A DNA stretch of 64,000 bases, taken from Alphaproteobacteria bacterium (lineage in GTDB: Bacteria > Pseudomonadota > Alphaproteobacteria > Reyranellales > Reyranellaceae). Each line of letters starts with the position of its first letter. Within the stretch, counting starts at the first letter, position 1. The DNA lies in assembly GCA_017307275.1 (NCBI GenBank), contig JAFKFK010000008.1, positions 1-64,000 on the forward strand. The letters are read 5' to 3'. Shown piece after piece: positions 18,270 to 27,909 of this stretch. Both the position numbers and the translations under genes were made by a program. The notes under the pieces are model-generated. The model was not told the origin of the DNA and made no database searches. It was given only the letters and a program-made list of their open reading frames with translations.

Positions 18270-19251
18270 GATGCCCGCACCCGGAAAACGGGTAGAGCAT
18301 GGCGGCGACTTGTCGGCGATCCGCGCCCGTTTCCCCGGTGCGCCGGAACCCTGGATCGACCTGTCGACCGGCATCAATCCGATACCCTATCCCGTGCCGG
18401 TGTTATCCGCCGAAGCATGGACGCGGCTGCCGATGCGGGCACAGGAAGAGGCGCTGATAGAAGCTGCTGCCCGTCGCTATGGCGTGCCCGACCCGTCCAC
18501 GATCGTCGCCGCCCCCGGCACGCAGGCCCTGATCCAAACCTTGCCGCGGCTCCTGCCGCCGAGCCGGGTCGCCATCGTCGGCCCGACTTACGAGGAGCAC
18601 GAAATCTGCTGGCGCCGACAGGGGCACGACGTCTCGACCGTAGTCGATCCCGGCCAGGCGACGGAGGCCGAGGTCGTGGTGGTGGTCAATCCCGACAATC
18701 CGACGGGCCGCCTCCTGGCCACCGACGCGTTGCCGTCTCCCTCCAAGTTGCTTGTAGTCGACGAAGCTTTCATCGATCTCCTGGCGCCAGCCTGCAGCCT
18801 CGCCGGTGCGCTACCACCACGAGCCGTCGTGTTGCGCTCCTTCGGCAAGACCTATGGCCTGGCCGGTGTGCGCCTGGGCTTCGCCATCGCAGGCCACGAG
18901 CTTGCCGGGAAGCTGCGCGGCGAGTTCGGCCCCTGGGCGGTTTCAGGCCCTGCCCTGGAGATCGGTCGCGCAGCGCTCGACGACGACGCCTGGTTGAACG
19001 CGGCGGCAGATCGCCTGACGACGGATCGTCAGCGGCTCGACGACATTCTCATCGAAGCCGGTTTCGTCGTTCTCGGCGGCACGCCCCTCTTCTGCCTTGC
19101 CGAACATCCCGAGGCATCGGCCATGGTCGAGCGGCTTGGCCGCCATGGCATCCATGTCAGGAGCTTCCGGCAACAAACGACGTGGCTGCGCTTCGGCCTG
19201 CCGGGCAGTGACGATGCCTTCGAGCGCCTTCGTACCAGCTTCAACGATTGA
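18268..19251 (+). CDS. cobC: threonine-phosphate decarboxylase CobC (PLP aminotransferase fold)
   Basis: A 327-residue fold-type I PLP protein likely to make aminopropanol phosphate from threonine phosphate for the nucleotide loop. It shows VEHGGDLSAIRARFP, IDLSTGINPIPYP, NPDNPTGR, VVDEAFID, and the PLP-lysine segment LRSFGKTYGLAGVRLGF. The ATGs at 18268 and 18271 both fit; an upstream ATG at 18250 is less likely. The first base of the start overlaps the cobD start on the other strand. The sulfatase begins seven bases after its stop. Confidence 0.93.
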   Translation: MMPAPGKRVEHGGDLSAIRARFPGAPEPWIDLSTGINPIPYPVPVLSAEAWTRLPMRAQEEALIEAAARRYGVPDPSTIVAAPGTQALIQTLPRLLPPSRVAIVGPTYEEHEICWRRQGHDVSTVVDPGQATEAEVVVVVNPDNPTGRLLATDALPSPSKLLVVDEAFIDLLAPACSLAGALPPRAVVLRSFGKTYGLAGVRLGFAIAGHELAGKLRGEFGPWAVSGPALEIGRAALDDDAWLNAAADRLTTDRQRLDDILIEAGFVVLGGTPLFCLAEHPEASAMVERLGRHGIHVRSFRQQTTWLRFGLPGSDDAFERLRTSFND

Positions 19252-19258
19252 GGATCCC

Positions 19259-21085
19259 GTGGCTCGTTCTTCGCGCAGAACCTTCATCAAAGCTGCCTCG
19301 GCCGCTGCGGCCGCGTCGACGGTCGCGGCCTGCGATGCCCCGGCAACCAATACAGCGCAAGGCGTGCGCATCACCGGCGGCACGGAGTCCAAGTTTCCAT
19401 CCGCCGAGGCACCGGGCTCGAACGACGGCGGCTACAACATCCTCTTCATCCTCACGGACCAGGAACACTATATGGGTCCGCGCTGGCCGGTGCCGTTACC
19501 GGGACACGAGCGCCTGCGTCGTACCGGCACCTTCTTCGAGAACCACCAGATCGCCGCCGACATGTGCTCGGCCTCTCGCGCGGTGATCTATACCGGCCTG
19601 CACATGCCGCATAACGGCATCTTCGACAATGCCGGCGTGCCCTACATGAAGAGCCTGGACCCCAAGCTGCCGACCATCGGCAAGGTCCTGCGCAAGCTCG
19701 GCTACTACACCGCCTACAAGGGCAAGTGGCATCTCAACGGCGCGATGGCGATGGAGAACCATCCCGACGACATCAAGGCGCTGTTCGAGACCATGATGGA
19801 CCGTGACTACGGCTTCTACGACTACACTGGCGTCGGCGATTTCATCGAGGGCGCCCGAGGCGGCTACCAGTACGACCAGATCACGACGGCGCAGGCGGTT
19901 CAGTGGCTGAAGGCCAAGGGCCGCCCGATGGCCGACAAGCGCCAGCCCTGGTATCTCGCGGTCAACCTCGTCAATCCGCACGATGTGATGTGGGTGAACA
20001 CCGACACACCGGGGCAGCCGCCGCAGCAGGCGGTCGAGGCCAAGCTGAGCATCGCCTACCCGCCCAACGATTCGCTCTACAAGCGGCAATGGAACGAGAT
20101 CCCGCTGCAGAAGACCTGGCAGCAATCTCTCGACGCGCCTGATCGCGTGCCGGCCCACCGGATCTATCACGCCGCCAACGGCATCCTGACGGGCCTGATC
20201 CCGCAGGAGGAAAGCCGGGTGCGGATGCGCCAGAACTACTATTTCAACGCCATCCGCGACGTCGACCAGCAGATCGTGCAGCTGCTCGACCAGCTCGACC
20301 GGCTGAGCCTCACTGACAACACCATCGTCATCTTCACGTCGGACCATGGCGAACTGCTGGGCTGCCACGGCGGTCTGTCGGGCAAAGGAACGACGACCTA
20401 TCGCCAGCAGAACCATGTACCGATGCTGGTGGTTCATCCCGCGATCAAGGGCGGGCAACGCTGCGTCGAGACGACATCGCATCTCGACTTCGTGCCGACC
20501 ATCGTCTCGCTGACCGGCAAGTCGACGGTGCCGGTGTCCGACGTCATGACGCGCATGAAAGGCCAGGACTTCTCGCCGCTGCTACGCCAGCCGGTCAATC
20601 CGGAATTCACGCAACGCCGCGGCGGTGTGCTGTTCTGCTACAGCCAGCTCATGGTGCACGATCCGCAGTTTACGAAGACGCTGTACGAAACCCTGCAGAA
20701 CAAGTCGATCGCCCGGTCGGCGCTGTTCCGTACCATCGAATCCTTCCCGGTCAATTGGCCACTACGCGTGTGCATCCGGTCGATCGTCGACGAGCGCTAC
20801 AAGTTCAGCCGCTACTTCTCGTTCCGCGACTTCAACACGCCGCGGACGCTGGAAGAACTGCGCGCAAGGAACGATCTCGAACTCTACGACCTGCGCAACG
20901 ATCCCGACGAGATCGTGAACCTCGCCTACGACTTCGACCGCAATCGCGACCTCATCGCCACGATGAACGCCAAGCTCAATGCGTTGATCGCGCGCGAGAT
21001 CGGCGTCGACGACGGCAGCTTCATGCCGCTCAAGGACTGGATCAACTGGAACGAGGCGAGGCCGGAATCCGCCGTCAACATCTGA
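19259..21085 (+). CDS. Tat-exported lipoprotein sulfatase
   Basis: A 608-residue arylsulfatase-family protein. Starting at the GTG (GAGGA four bases upstream) gives a twin-arginine signal SRRTFIK (5-11), a short hydrophobic stretch, and a lipobox-like VAAC with Cys25. The sulfatase core follows: ILFILTDQEHY with metal-binding Asp67, the Cys103-SASR sequence whose cysteine becomes formylglycine, GYYTAYKGKWHL, and TSDHGELLGCHGG. It should act on sulfate esters outside the inner membrane after cofactor maturation and folding in the cytoplasm. No maturase is in the window. An ATG at 19214 inside cobC is an alternative start. Confidence 0.88.
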   Translation: MARSSRRTFIKAASAAAAASTVAACDAPATNTAQGVRITGGTESKFPSAEAPGSNDGGYNILFILTDQEHYMGPRWPVPLPGHERLRRTGTFFENHQIAADMCSASRAVIYTGLHMPHNGIFDNAGVPYMKSLDPKLPTIGKVLRKLGYYTAYKGKWHLNGAMAMENHPDDIKALFETMMDRDYGFYDYTGVGDFIEGARGGYQYDQITTAQAVQWLKAKGRPMADKRQPWYLAVNLVNPHDVMWVNTDTPGQPPQQAVEAKLSIAYPPNDSLYKRQWNEIPLQKTWQQSLDAPDRVPAHRIYHAANGILTGLIPQEESRVRMRQNYYFNAIRDVDQQIVQLLDQLDRLSLTDNTIVIFTSDHGELLGCHGGLSGKGTTTYRQQNHVPMLVVHPAIKGGQRCVETTSHLDFVPTIVSLTGKSTVPVSDVMTRMKGQDFSPLLRQPVNPEFTQRRGGVLFCYSQLMVHDPQFTKTLYETLQNKSIARSALFRTIESFPVNWPLRVCIRSIVDERYKFSRYFSFRDFNTPRTLEELRARNDLELYDLRNDPDEIVNLAYDFDRNRDLIATMNAKLNALIAREIGVDDGSFMPLKDWINWNEARPESAVNI

Positions 21086-21100
21086 GACGGCAGCCGGTCC

Positions 21101-22588
21101 TCACGTGCCGCAGAACGTCCTGTAGACGCGCTGATCCGGCGGCGGCGGTTCCTCGTAAGCCGTAAATTCCGGCCGTGCCTCGTAAGGTTTGGCCAGCACG
21201 GTCAGCAGCTCCTCGAAGGGCGCATAGTCCTCGCGCTCCGCAGCGGCGGTGAGGGCCGCCTCGACTCTGTGGTTGCGCGGGATGTAGACCGGGTTGACGG
21301 CATCCATGGCCGTCTTGCGAACAGCACCATCCATCGGCTCGGCTGCCAGCCGCTGGCGCCAGCGCACCGCCCAGTCGTCGAACGCCTCCGGCTTACTCTC
21401 GAACAGGCTGCGCACCGTGGCGTCTGCGGCTGGATCGGCTGCCGCGTCACCCAGACGGCGGAAGGCCAGAGTGAAATCGGCCTGACCGTCGGTCAGCGCA
21501 TTCAAAAAGGCTTGTGCAAGCTCGGAGTCGCCTTCCTGTTCGGTGGTCAGGCCGAGCTTGGCGCGCAGGCCGCCCGTCAGCGCCTCGACATAGTGGCCAC
21601 GGAACGACGGCAGGACTTCGTTGGCGATGGCGAGTGCGGCGTCGCTGTCCTCGGCCAGCAGCGGCAGCAAGGTCTCGCCGAACCGCGCCAAGTTCCAATG
21701 CGCGATGCTCGGCTGATGGGCATAGGCGTAGCGGCCCTGCTGGTCGATCGAGCTGAACACCGTCTCGGGATTGTAGGCGTCCATGAAGGCGCAGGGGCCG
21801 TAATCGATGGTCTCGCCGGCAATCGAGCAATTGTCGGTGTTCATCACGCCATGGATAAAGCCGACCAGCAGCCATTTGGCGACCAGCGACGCCTGCCGGG
21901 CGATCACCCGCTCGAACAGGACGCGATAAGGCTGGTCCGAATCGCGTGCCTCCGGGTAGTGGCGCGCAATCACATGGTCGGCCAACAGCCGCAGGGCTTC
22001 GGTATCCCCGCGCGCGGCAAAGAACTGGAACGTGCCGACGCGGATGTGGCTCGACGCGACACGGGTCAACACGGCGCCGGGCAGCTCGCCATCGCGCCAG
22101 ATCGGCTCGCCGGTCGTGACGGCCGCCAGCGAGCGCGTGGTCGGAATGTTCAACGCGGCCATGGCTTCGCTGACGATATATTCGCGCAGCACCGGCCCCA
22201 CGGCGGCGCGGCCATCGCCGCCGCGCGAAAACGGCGTGCGGCCCGATCCTTTGAGCTGGATGTCGCGGCGCTGCCCATCGCGGTCGATGACCTCGCCCAG
22301 CAGGATGGCGCGGCCGTCGCCGAGCTGCGGCACAAAGTTGCCGAACTGATGACCGGCATAGGCGAGCGCGATCGGTTCCGAGCCCGGCGCGACGCGGTTG
22401 CCGGCCAGCATCTCGACGCCCTCGGGCGACGCCAGCACCTCGGGATCGAGGCCGAGCTGAAAGGCCAGCGCCCGATTGAGCTTCACCAGCCGCGGTGCCG
22501 CGACCGGAGTCGGTGCCAGCCGGGCATAGAAACGCTCCGGCAGCTTGATGTAGCTGTTGTCGAAAGGCAGGCTGGCCGGATTCGCCAT
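21101..22588 (-). CDS. selO: protein adenylyltransferase SelO (YdiU/UPF0061)
   Basis: A 495-residue pseudokinase-fold enzyme that transfers AMP to proteins. Typical are the start [16 protein letters not shown], then [71 protein letters not shown] (metal-binding catalytic segment), and PCAFMD. The protein ends FCGT: a cysteine at the place where animal SelO has selenocysteine. Length is normal. It converges on the sulfatase with 15 bases between stops. Confidence 0.95.
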   Translation of the reverse strand: MANPASLPFDNSYIKLPERFYARLAPTPVAAPRLVKLNRALAFQLGLDPEVLASPEGVEMLAGNRVAPGSEPIALAYAGHQFGNFVPQLGDGRAILLGEVIDRDGQRRDIQLKGSGRTPFSRGGDGRAAVGPVLREYIVSEAMAALNIPTTRSLAAVTTGEPIWRDGELPGAVLTRVASSHIRVGTFQFFAARGDTEALRLLADHVIARHYPEARDSDQPYRVLFERVIARQASLVAKWLLVGFIHGVMNTDNCSIAGETIDYGPCAFMDAYNPETVFSSIDQQGRYAYAHQPSIAHWNLARFGETLLPLLAEDSDAALAIANEVLPSFRGHYVEALTGGLRAKLGLTTEQEGDSELAQAFLNALTDGQADFTLAFRRLGDAAADPAADATVRSLFESKPEAFDDWAVRWRQRLAAEPMDGAVRKTAMDAVNPVYIPRNHRVEAALTAAAEREDYAPFEELLTVLAKPYEARPEFTAYEEPPPPDQRVYRTFCGT

Positions 22589-22605
22589 GGTTTACTCGCG
22601 TGGGT

Positions 22606-22971
22606 TTACTCGTCGTAACGGGCAGACGTGATGCCGCTGGCTCGGTCGTAGTGCAGCGAGATCTTCTGCAGGGTGCAGAGGTTCAGATACTGCCACACGG
22701 CGGGCGCGCCATCGTCGGCAAAGCTCACTTTCAGATCACCCATGCAATAGTCGGTGGGCGCGCGATAGGAGACTTCCCGGGCCTCTCCCGGCTTGATGAC
22801 CGGTGGCCGCAGGAAGTTCGGGCCCCAGAAATTGAGCTGGGTCGGCGACACGGAAAGCTGGCTAATCGGGTAACCCGTGGCATTCTTCAGACGGAACATG
22901 GTTTCTTGGGCAAACGCCTCCCCAGAACAGAGGACCAGGGCGGCAACAGCCAGACTGCGCAACATGAACAA
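22606..22971 (-). CDS. Small secreted protein of unknown function
   Basis: A 121-residue protein with a clear Sec signal (MFMLRSLAVAALVLCSGEAFAQ) and a short mature domain of about 98 residues, including FRLKNATGYPISQLSVSP, CMGDLKVSFADDG and NLCTLQKISLHYD. Two cysteines could form a disulfide. The pattern resembles small periplasmic beta-sandwich proteins, but I do not recognise a named family. It lies 17 bases upstream of selO on the same strand and may be cotranscribed. A start at 22965 is equally possible. Confidence 0.75.
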   Translation of the reverse strand: MFMLRSLAVAALVLCSGEAFAQETMFRLKNATGYPISQLSVSPTQLNFWGPNFLRPPVIKPGEAREVSYRAPTDYCMGDLKVSFADDGAPAVWQYLNLCTLQKISLHYDRASGITSARYDE

Positions 22972-23042
22972 TGAACCTCACGAGGGAAGAAGCGTTGCGG
23001 TCGACTCTGTCGCAGATCGTCGAACCGCGCTAGAGGGGCCCT

Positions 23043-23981
23043 ATGACGCTGTTGATCAGCCATCCATCGTTTCTCGAGCACGACACCGGCGACTATCATC
23101 CAGAGCGACCGGACCGGCTGCGCGCGGTCATGGCCATCCTGGCCGACGAGGAATTCGCCGGCCTGCGACGCCTCGTGGCGCCCGAAGCCACCATCGAGCA
23201 ACTGACGCGCGTCCATCCGCCGGGCTACGTCGATGCGATCCTGGGCATTCGGCCGCCGCCCGGTGAGCTGGTCCACATCGATGCCGACACGGTGATGAGC
23301 ACCGGCAGCGCCAATGCTGCGCGCCATGCGGCAGGCGCGGTCGTGGCCGCAGTCGACGGCGTTCTCGGTGGCGCGGCGCGGACGGCCTTTGCCGCCGTCA
23401 GACCCCCCGGCCATCACGCGACACCGGATGTCCCCGGTGGCTTCTGCCTCTTCAACAATGTCGCGATTGGCGCGCGGCATGCGCAGGCGGCCTTCGCGGT
23501 CGAGCGCGTGGCGATCATCGACTTCGACGTTCACCACGGTCAGGGCACGCAGGCCGTGGTCGAGCCGGAGCCGACACTCTTCTACGCCTCGACGCACCAG
23601 TATCCGCTTTATCCCGGCACCGGCTTCCCGCGCGAGCGCGGCATCGCAGGCAACGTCGTCAACGTACCGCTGGCCGCGGGCAGTGGTAGCGCCGAGTTTC
23701 GGGCGGCCTGGAGCGAGCGCATCCTGCCGGCGCTCGATGGCTTCGCACCCGAACTGGTAATCGTCTCCGCGGGATTCGACGGGCATCGCCGCGATCCGCT
23801 GGCGCAGCTCGACATCGAGACCGAGGATTTCGTCTGGCTGACCGAAGAGCTGCTGGCCATCGCCGAGCGTCACGCCGGCGGCCGCCTCGTCTCGGTGCTC
23901 GAAGGCGGTTACGACCTCGCGGCTCTCGCCGAGTCGGTCGCCACCCATGTGCGCACGCTGATGGCGGCCGACGCCGCCTGA
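23043..23981 (+). CDS. Histone-deacetylase-family amidohydrolase (acetylpolyamine/acetoin-utilisation type)
   Basis: A 312-residue zinc hydrolase of the HDAC/AcuC/AphA superfamily. The catalytic His124-His125 pair lies in RPPGHHATP, the zinc ligands in DFDVHHGQGT (160-169) and SAGFDGHRRDPL, and the late LEGGYDL carries the usual tyrosine. Bacterial members deacetylate polyamines or lysine side chains; the substrate here cannot be read from sequence. It diverges from the small secreted protein and converges on the MgtC-family gene with a four-base gap. Confidence 0.92.
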   Translation: MTLLISHPSFLEHDTGDYHPERPDRLRAVMAILADEEFAGLRRLVAPEATIEQLTRVHPPGYVDAILGIRPPPGELVHIDADTVMSTGSANAARHAAGAVVAAVDGVLGGAARTAFAAVRPPGHHATPDVPGGFCLFNNVAIGARHAQAAFAVERVAIIDFDVHHGQGTQAVVEPEPTLFYASTHQYPLYPGTGFPRERGIAGNVVNVPLAAGSGSAEFRAAWSERILPALDGFAPELVIVSAGFDGHRRDPLAQLDIETEDFVWLTEELLAIAERHAGGRLVSVLEGGYDLAALAESVATHVRTLMAADAA

Positions 23982-23985
23982 CGCT

Positions 23986-24699
23986 TCAGGACTCGGGAAT
24001 GGCGCGGTCGATCTGCCAGGTCGCGGCACTGACATGTGCCTCGAGGCTGAGCCGGCCGACGATCTGCTCCAGCGCCGCATCGTTGCGTTTGGCCGCCACC
24101 GCCTGCGCCGTCACCGTGACCTTGGATGTGTCGGGAATGTCCTCGCTGTCGAGGCGGCGCAGGCCGAGGCCTGCCTGAGACAGCGCATGCAGGAGCAAGG
24201 AGCGCATATGCGCTTCCTCCGCACCGCGGCAGGCAATCTCCACCGTGTAGTAGGTTTCCGTGTCGGTCGACGTCAGCAGCCGGAAGTTCATGCGCCGCAC
24301 CAGCGGCCGCAGGAAGAGGTTGGTGCCGATCACGAAGACGGCGGCAAGGATGCTCGGCCCACCATGGCCCGCACCGGCCAAGGTACCGACCATGGCCGAA
24401 CACCAGAGCGTCGCGGCGGTGTTCAGCCCATGCACGTTGACGCCCTCGCGCAGGATTACGCCTGCGCCCAGGAAGCCGATGCCGGTCACCACCTGAGCGG
24501 CAACGCGCGTCGGATCGCCCTGGCCAACCAGGCCGGAGAACACGACGAAGCCTGCCGCGCCCAGCGCCACGAGGGCGTTGGTGCGCAGGCCGGCCATCTT
24601 CTGGTGCCACTGGCGCTCGAAACCGATCGCGGAGCCCAGCACCAGGGCGAGGGTAAGGCGCAGGGCGGGATCGCCCAGGGCCACAATATCGAAGGTCAT
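23986..24699 (-). CDS. MgtC/SapB-family inner-membrane protein
   Basis: A 237-residue protein with a hydrophobic N-terminal domain of about five helices carrying the family segments GSAIGFERQWHQKMAGLRTNALVALGAAGF and VVTGIGFLGAGVILREG, and a soluble C-terminal domain (about 150-237) resembling the ACT-like tail of MgtC proteins. MgtC-type proteins aid growth in low magnesium and inside hosts by modulating membrane ATPase activity. No magnesium sensor motif was recognised in the short upstream region. Confidence 0.9.
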   Translation of the reverse strand: MTFDIVALGDPALRLTLALVLGSAIGFERQWHQKMAGLRTNALVALGAAGFVVFSGLVGQGDPTRVAAQVVTGIGFLGAGVILREGVNVHGLNTAATLWCSAMVGTLAGAGHGGPSILAAVFVIGTNLFLRPLVRRMNFRLLTSTDTETYYTVEIACRGAEEAHMRSLLLHALSQAGLGLRRLDSEDIPDTSKVTVTAQAVAAKRNDAALEQIVGRLSLEAHVSAATWQIDRAIPES

Positions 24700-24759
24700 C
24701 GCCCCTCCATGATCGGGGCTGGTTGCAATTTGATGACAGCCCGTGCTCAGGCCGGCCCC

Positions 24760-26085
24760 TCAGACAGGATTGTCGAGGCTGAAGACGCCGGTGGCTTCGT
24801 CGTAGGCAAAGGCCTCGGCAAAGCGGCCCCACGAAGTGACGGCACGCAAGGTTTGTTCGGCGAACTGCTCGGACATGTGGTCCTCCAGTTCATCGCGGAA
24901 GCGGCTGGCCGGAGCACGATGCGCGCCGCGCTCGTCGAGCACCCGTTTGATGTGGCCGGCGAGCGGCACATAGGCCAGGAGATGCTGGGCGAACAGCCGC
25001 TTTCGATCGTCGAGGTCGAGATCGACGAAGCGGCGACCCGCTTCGGTCAGCTTGATGTCGCCTTCGGCCAGCTCGGCGAAGCGCAGGAGCTGCAGCGTCT
25101 CGGCGATCGGAAAGAGATCGTCGATTTCCATCTGCAAAGTCCCGGCCAGCGCCGGCAGGTCGGCATGGCCACGATAGGGGTCCCCGGCCACGGCTTCGAG
25201 GAAGCCCGCCAGCAGGTTGGGTGAAAGGTGCGGCAACAGCATCGAGATGCCGCTGCCGGCAAAGGCGCCCGGCGCCTTGCCGGCCGGTCGTGCCGTCATC
25301 AGCGCATAGATGTCGTCGACGAGCTGACGGAAGGTCGGGTCGAGGCGATTGCGCGGCTGCGGCAGAGTTACGGGGATCTCGGCCACGAGACGTCCGGGAT
25401 TGGACGAAAAGACCAGGATGCGGTCCGACATCAGCACCGCCTCCTCGATGTTGTGCGTCACCAGCAGGATCGACGAGATCGGCATGCGGCCCTCGCCCCA
25501 GAGATCGAGGAGGTCGGTGCGCAGGGTCTCCGCCGTCAGCACGTCGAGCGCGGAGAAAGGCTCGTCCATCAGCAGCAGCTTGGGATGAACGACCAGCGCA
25601 CGCGCCAGCCCGACGCGCTGGCGCATGCCGCCCGACAGTTCCTTCGGATAGGCGCTCTCGTAGCCGTCGAGGCCGATCAGGTCGATGGCCGCCAGCGCGC
25701 GCCGGTGCCGTTCGGCCGGCACGATGCCCTGCGCCTCGAGGCCGATCTCGACGTTCTCCTGCACGGTGAGCCACGGGAAGAGCGCGAAGGTCTGGAACAC
25801 CATCGAGACGTCGCCGGCCGGCCCGGCCACCGGTCGGCCGGCAATCGACACCTCGCCTTCGCTGGCCGGCATCAGCCCCGCGATGATGCGCAGCAGCGAG
25901 GACTTGCCGCAGCCGGAACGGCCGAGCAGCGAGACGATCTCGTTGTTACCGAGCGTCAGCGAGATGCCGTCGAGGACGAGCAGGTTCTCGCCGCTGCCCT
26001 TGGGATAGAGCTGCCGCACCTTGTCGACGACGACCAGAGGCGACGAGGACGGCGCCAGCGGCCGCGTGAGGAGGTTGGTGTCCAT
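24760..26085 (-). CDS. Nitrate/sulfonate/taurine-type ABC transporter ATPase with C-terminal AAA-associated domain
   Basis: A 441-residue protein. Residues about 17-265 are an ABC ATPase: Walker A GRSGCGKS (55-62), [13 protein letters not shown], signature LSGGMRQR (150-157) and [12 protein letters not shown]. Residues about 290-441 form an extra domain ([29 protein letters not shown]..., then [15 protein letters not shown]) matching the AAA-associated domain found fused to such ATPases. The ATG at 26085 has GGAGA upstream; the longer open frame is a shadow of the permease gene. It follows the permease by 11 bases. The substrate is unknown. Confidence 0.9.
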   Translation of the reverse strand: MDTNLLTRPLAPSSSPLVVVDKVRQLYPKGSGENLLVLDGISLTLGNNEIVSLLGRSGCGKSSLLRIIAGLMPASEGEVSIAGRPVAGPAGDVSMVFQTFALFPWLTVQENVEIGLEAQGIVPAERHRRALAAIDLIGLDGYESAYPKELSGGMRQRVGLARALVVHPKLLLMDEPFSALDVLTAETLRTDLLDLWGEGRMPISSILLVTHNIEEAVLMSDRILVFSSNPGRLVAEIPVTLPQPRNRLDPTFRQLVDDIYALMTARPAGKAPGAFAGSGISMLLPHLSPNLLAGFLEAVAGDPYRGHADLPALAGTLQMEIDDLFPIAETLQLLRFAELAEGDIKLTEAGRRFVDLDLDDRKRLFAQHLLAYVPLAGHIKRVLDERGAHRAPASRFRDELEDHMSEQFAEQTLRAVTSWGRFAEAFAYDEATGVFSLDNPV

Positions 26086-26096
26086 TGTCGTCTCCT

Positions 26097-27845
26097 TCAG
26101 GTCAGGCGGAAGCGTCGTTCGGCGAGGCGATAGAGCGGTCGCCAGACCAGGCGGTTGCAGGCGACGACCATGATCGACATGACGGCGATGCCGAGCACGA
26201 CGCGCGGGTAGTCCCCCGCCTCCGTCGCCTGCGCGATGTAGGCGCCGAGTCCGGACGCCTCCAGCTTGGTATCGCCCCAGCTCGCGACCTCGGCCACGAT
26301 GCTGGCGTTCCACGAGCCGCCCGAGGCCGTCAGCGCGCCGGTGACGTAGTAGGGCAGAATCCCGGGCACGATGACCTTCCGCCACCATTGCCAGGAGCGC
26401 AGCCGAAACAGCGCCGCGACCTCGCGCATGTCGGTCGGAAAGGCACTGGCGCCCGCAATGACGTTGAACAGGATGTACCACTGCGTGCCCAGGATCATGA
26501 GCGGGCTGAGCCAGATGTCCGGATCGAGCTTCCACGACACGATGGCCACGACGGCAATCGGAAACAGCACGTTGGCCGGAAAGGCCGCCAGGAACTGTGC
26601 AATCGGTTGCACGCGCGTGGCGATCCCCGGACGCAGGCCGATCCAGACACCGATCGGAACCCAGACGAGGCTGGCGAGCGCGATCAGGACGGCGACCCGC
26701 AGCAGCGTCAGGAACCCAAGGCCCACGGCCTGCGCAACGTCGTCTAGGGTCAGCGTCTGATCGGCGAACATCACGATCCGCCACAGCGCCCACGCAACGG
26801 CAATCAACACCACAGCCAGCCATAGGAAATCGGCACGCCGCCCCGCTCCGACTGGCGCCACCCGCTGCGGCACCGGCGCACGACGCGGTGCGACGGCAGC
26901 AACGCGCGCCGACAAGGCGCCGATCAGAGCGGTGATACGACGGATCAGGCGGCCGCGACGCCAAAGGTCATAGACCCACGAACGCGGCCGTTGCTGTGCG
27001 GCGGTCTGCTCGAAGCGGAACTTGTCCGCCCAGGCCACGATCGGCCGAAAGAGGAGCTGGTCATAGGCCAGGATGACGGCTGCCATGGTGGCAACGGCCA
27101 TCAGCACAGCCGATACATCCCGTTGCGCAATGGCAATCGCCAGCCACGAGCCGATGCCCGGCAGCTTGATCGTGGTGTCGCCCACCGTGATTGCCTCCGA
27201 GGCGACGACAAAGAACCAGCCACCCGACATCGACATCATGGTGTTCCAGATCAGGCCGGGCGCGGCGAACGGCACTTCGAGCCGCCAGAAACGCAGCCAC
27301 GGCGAGAGGCGGAAGTGGCGCGCCGCCTCGTCGAGATCGCCCGGCACGGTGCGCAGGGACTGATAGAAGCTAAAGGCCATGTTCCAGGCCTGGCTGGTGA
27401 AGATGGCAAAGATCGCCGCGCACTCCGCACCGAGCTGACTTTGCGGAAACAGGCCGATGAAGAACACGACGGTGAACGTCAGAAAGCCCAGCACCGGCAC
27501 GGACTGCAGGATGTCGAGGGCCGGCAGGATCACCAGCTCGGCACGGCGGCTTTTGGCGGCAAGCGTTGCGACGACGAAGGTGAAGACCAACGACGCCACG
27601 ATGGCGGCAAACATGCGAAGGGTCGTGCGCAACGCATAGTCGGGCAGATTGGCCGGGTCGAGCGTGACCGGATCGCTGGCGAGCCATGCCGCCGGCGCGA
27701 CCATGCCGCGCGCGCCATGTGCGATGGCCGCGAAGACTCCGGCGATCAGAATGAAGATCGCGAGGTCATAGAAATTCGGCCACAGCCTGGCTCCGCCCAC
27801 ACCGAGCGGTGCCGAACGCCGGCTTGCTTCCTTGCGGTTTTCCAT
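26097..27845 (-). CDS. Fused double permease of the nitrate/sulfonate-type ABC transporter
   Basis: A 582-residue inner-membrane protein with two binding-protein-dependent permease halves in one chain. The first half (about 25-290) has [38 protein letters not shown], the EAA loop that docks on the ATPase. The second half (about 340-580) has a matching loop, [31 protein letters not shown]. No periplasmic binding protein is next to it. It begins ten bases after a 17-codon upstream ORF and is separated from the csoR-like gene by a structured leader. Confidence 0.92.
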   Translation of the reverse strand: MENRKEASRRSAPLGVGGARLWPNFYDLAIFILIAGVFAAIAHGARGMVAPAAWLASDPVTLDPANLPDYALRTTLRMFAAIVASLVFTFVVATLAAKSRRAELVILPALDILQSVPVLGFLTFTVVFFIGLFPQSQLGAECAAIFAIFTSQAWNMAFSFYQSLRTVPGDLDEAARHFRLSPWLRFWRLEVPFAAPGLIWNTMMSMSGGWFFVVASEAITVGDTTIKLPGIGSWLAIAIAQRDVSAVLMAVATMAAVILAYDQLLFRPIVAWADKFRFEQTAAQQRPRSWVYDLWRRGRLIRRITALIGALSARVAAVAPRRAPVPQRVAPVGAGRRADFLWLAVVLIAVAWALWRIVMFADQTLTLDDVAQAVGLGFLTLLRVAVLIALASLVWVPIGVWIGLRPGIATRVQPIAQFLAAFPANVLFPIAVVAIVSWKLDPDIWLSPLMILGTQWYILFNVIAGASAFPTDMREVAALFRLRSWQWWRKVIVPGILPYYVTGALTASGGSWNASIVAEVASWGDTKLEASGLGAYIAQATEAGDYPRVVLGIAVMSIMVVACNRLVWRPLYRLAERRFRLT

Positions 27846-27855
27846 GCTTGCCCCC

Positions 27856-27909
27856 TCAGCCTGCCGCCGGGCGGCAAACTAGAGGACAGATGTTGCGGAT
27901 TGCCTTCAT
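27856..27909 (-). CDS. 17-codon upstream ORF (leader peptide) before the ABC permease
   Basis: The peptide reads MKAIRNICPLVCRPAAG. AAGGAGG lies five bases before the ATG, a better ribosome binding site than that of most genes here, and the stop is ten bases before the permease ATG, so ribosomes could re-start on the permease. The same ribosome-binding/start sequence and a related peptide start (MTIVRKISP) occur at 28715 on the other strand. Two cysteines and CPLVCRP suggest a leader peptide sensing amino-acid supply or a ligand, but that is inference. Confidence 0.6.
   Translation of the reverse strand: MKAIRNICPLVCRPAAG

Noticed and set aside
21101..21112. SelO as a selenoprotein with a UGA-coded residue near its C-terminus
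   Set aside because: The frame ends FCGT with a normal cysteine codon before the stop, and no selenocysteine insertion element was recognised.
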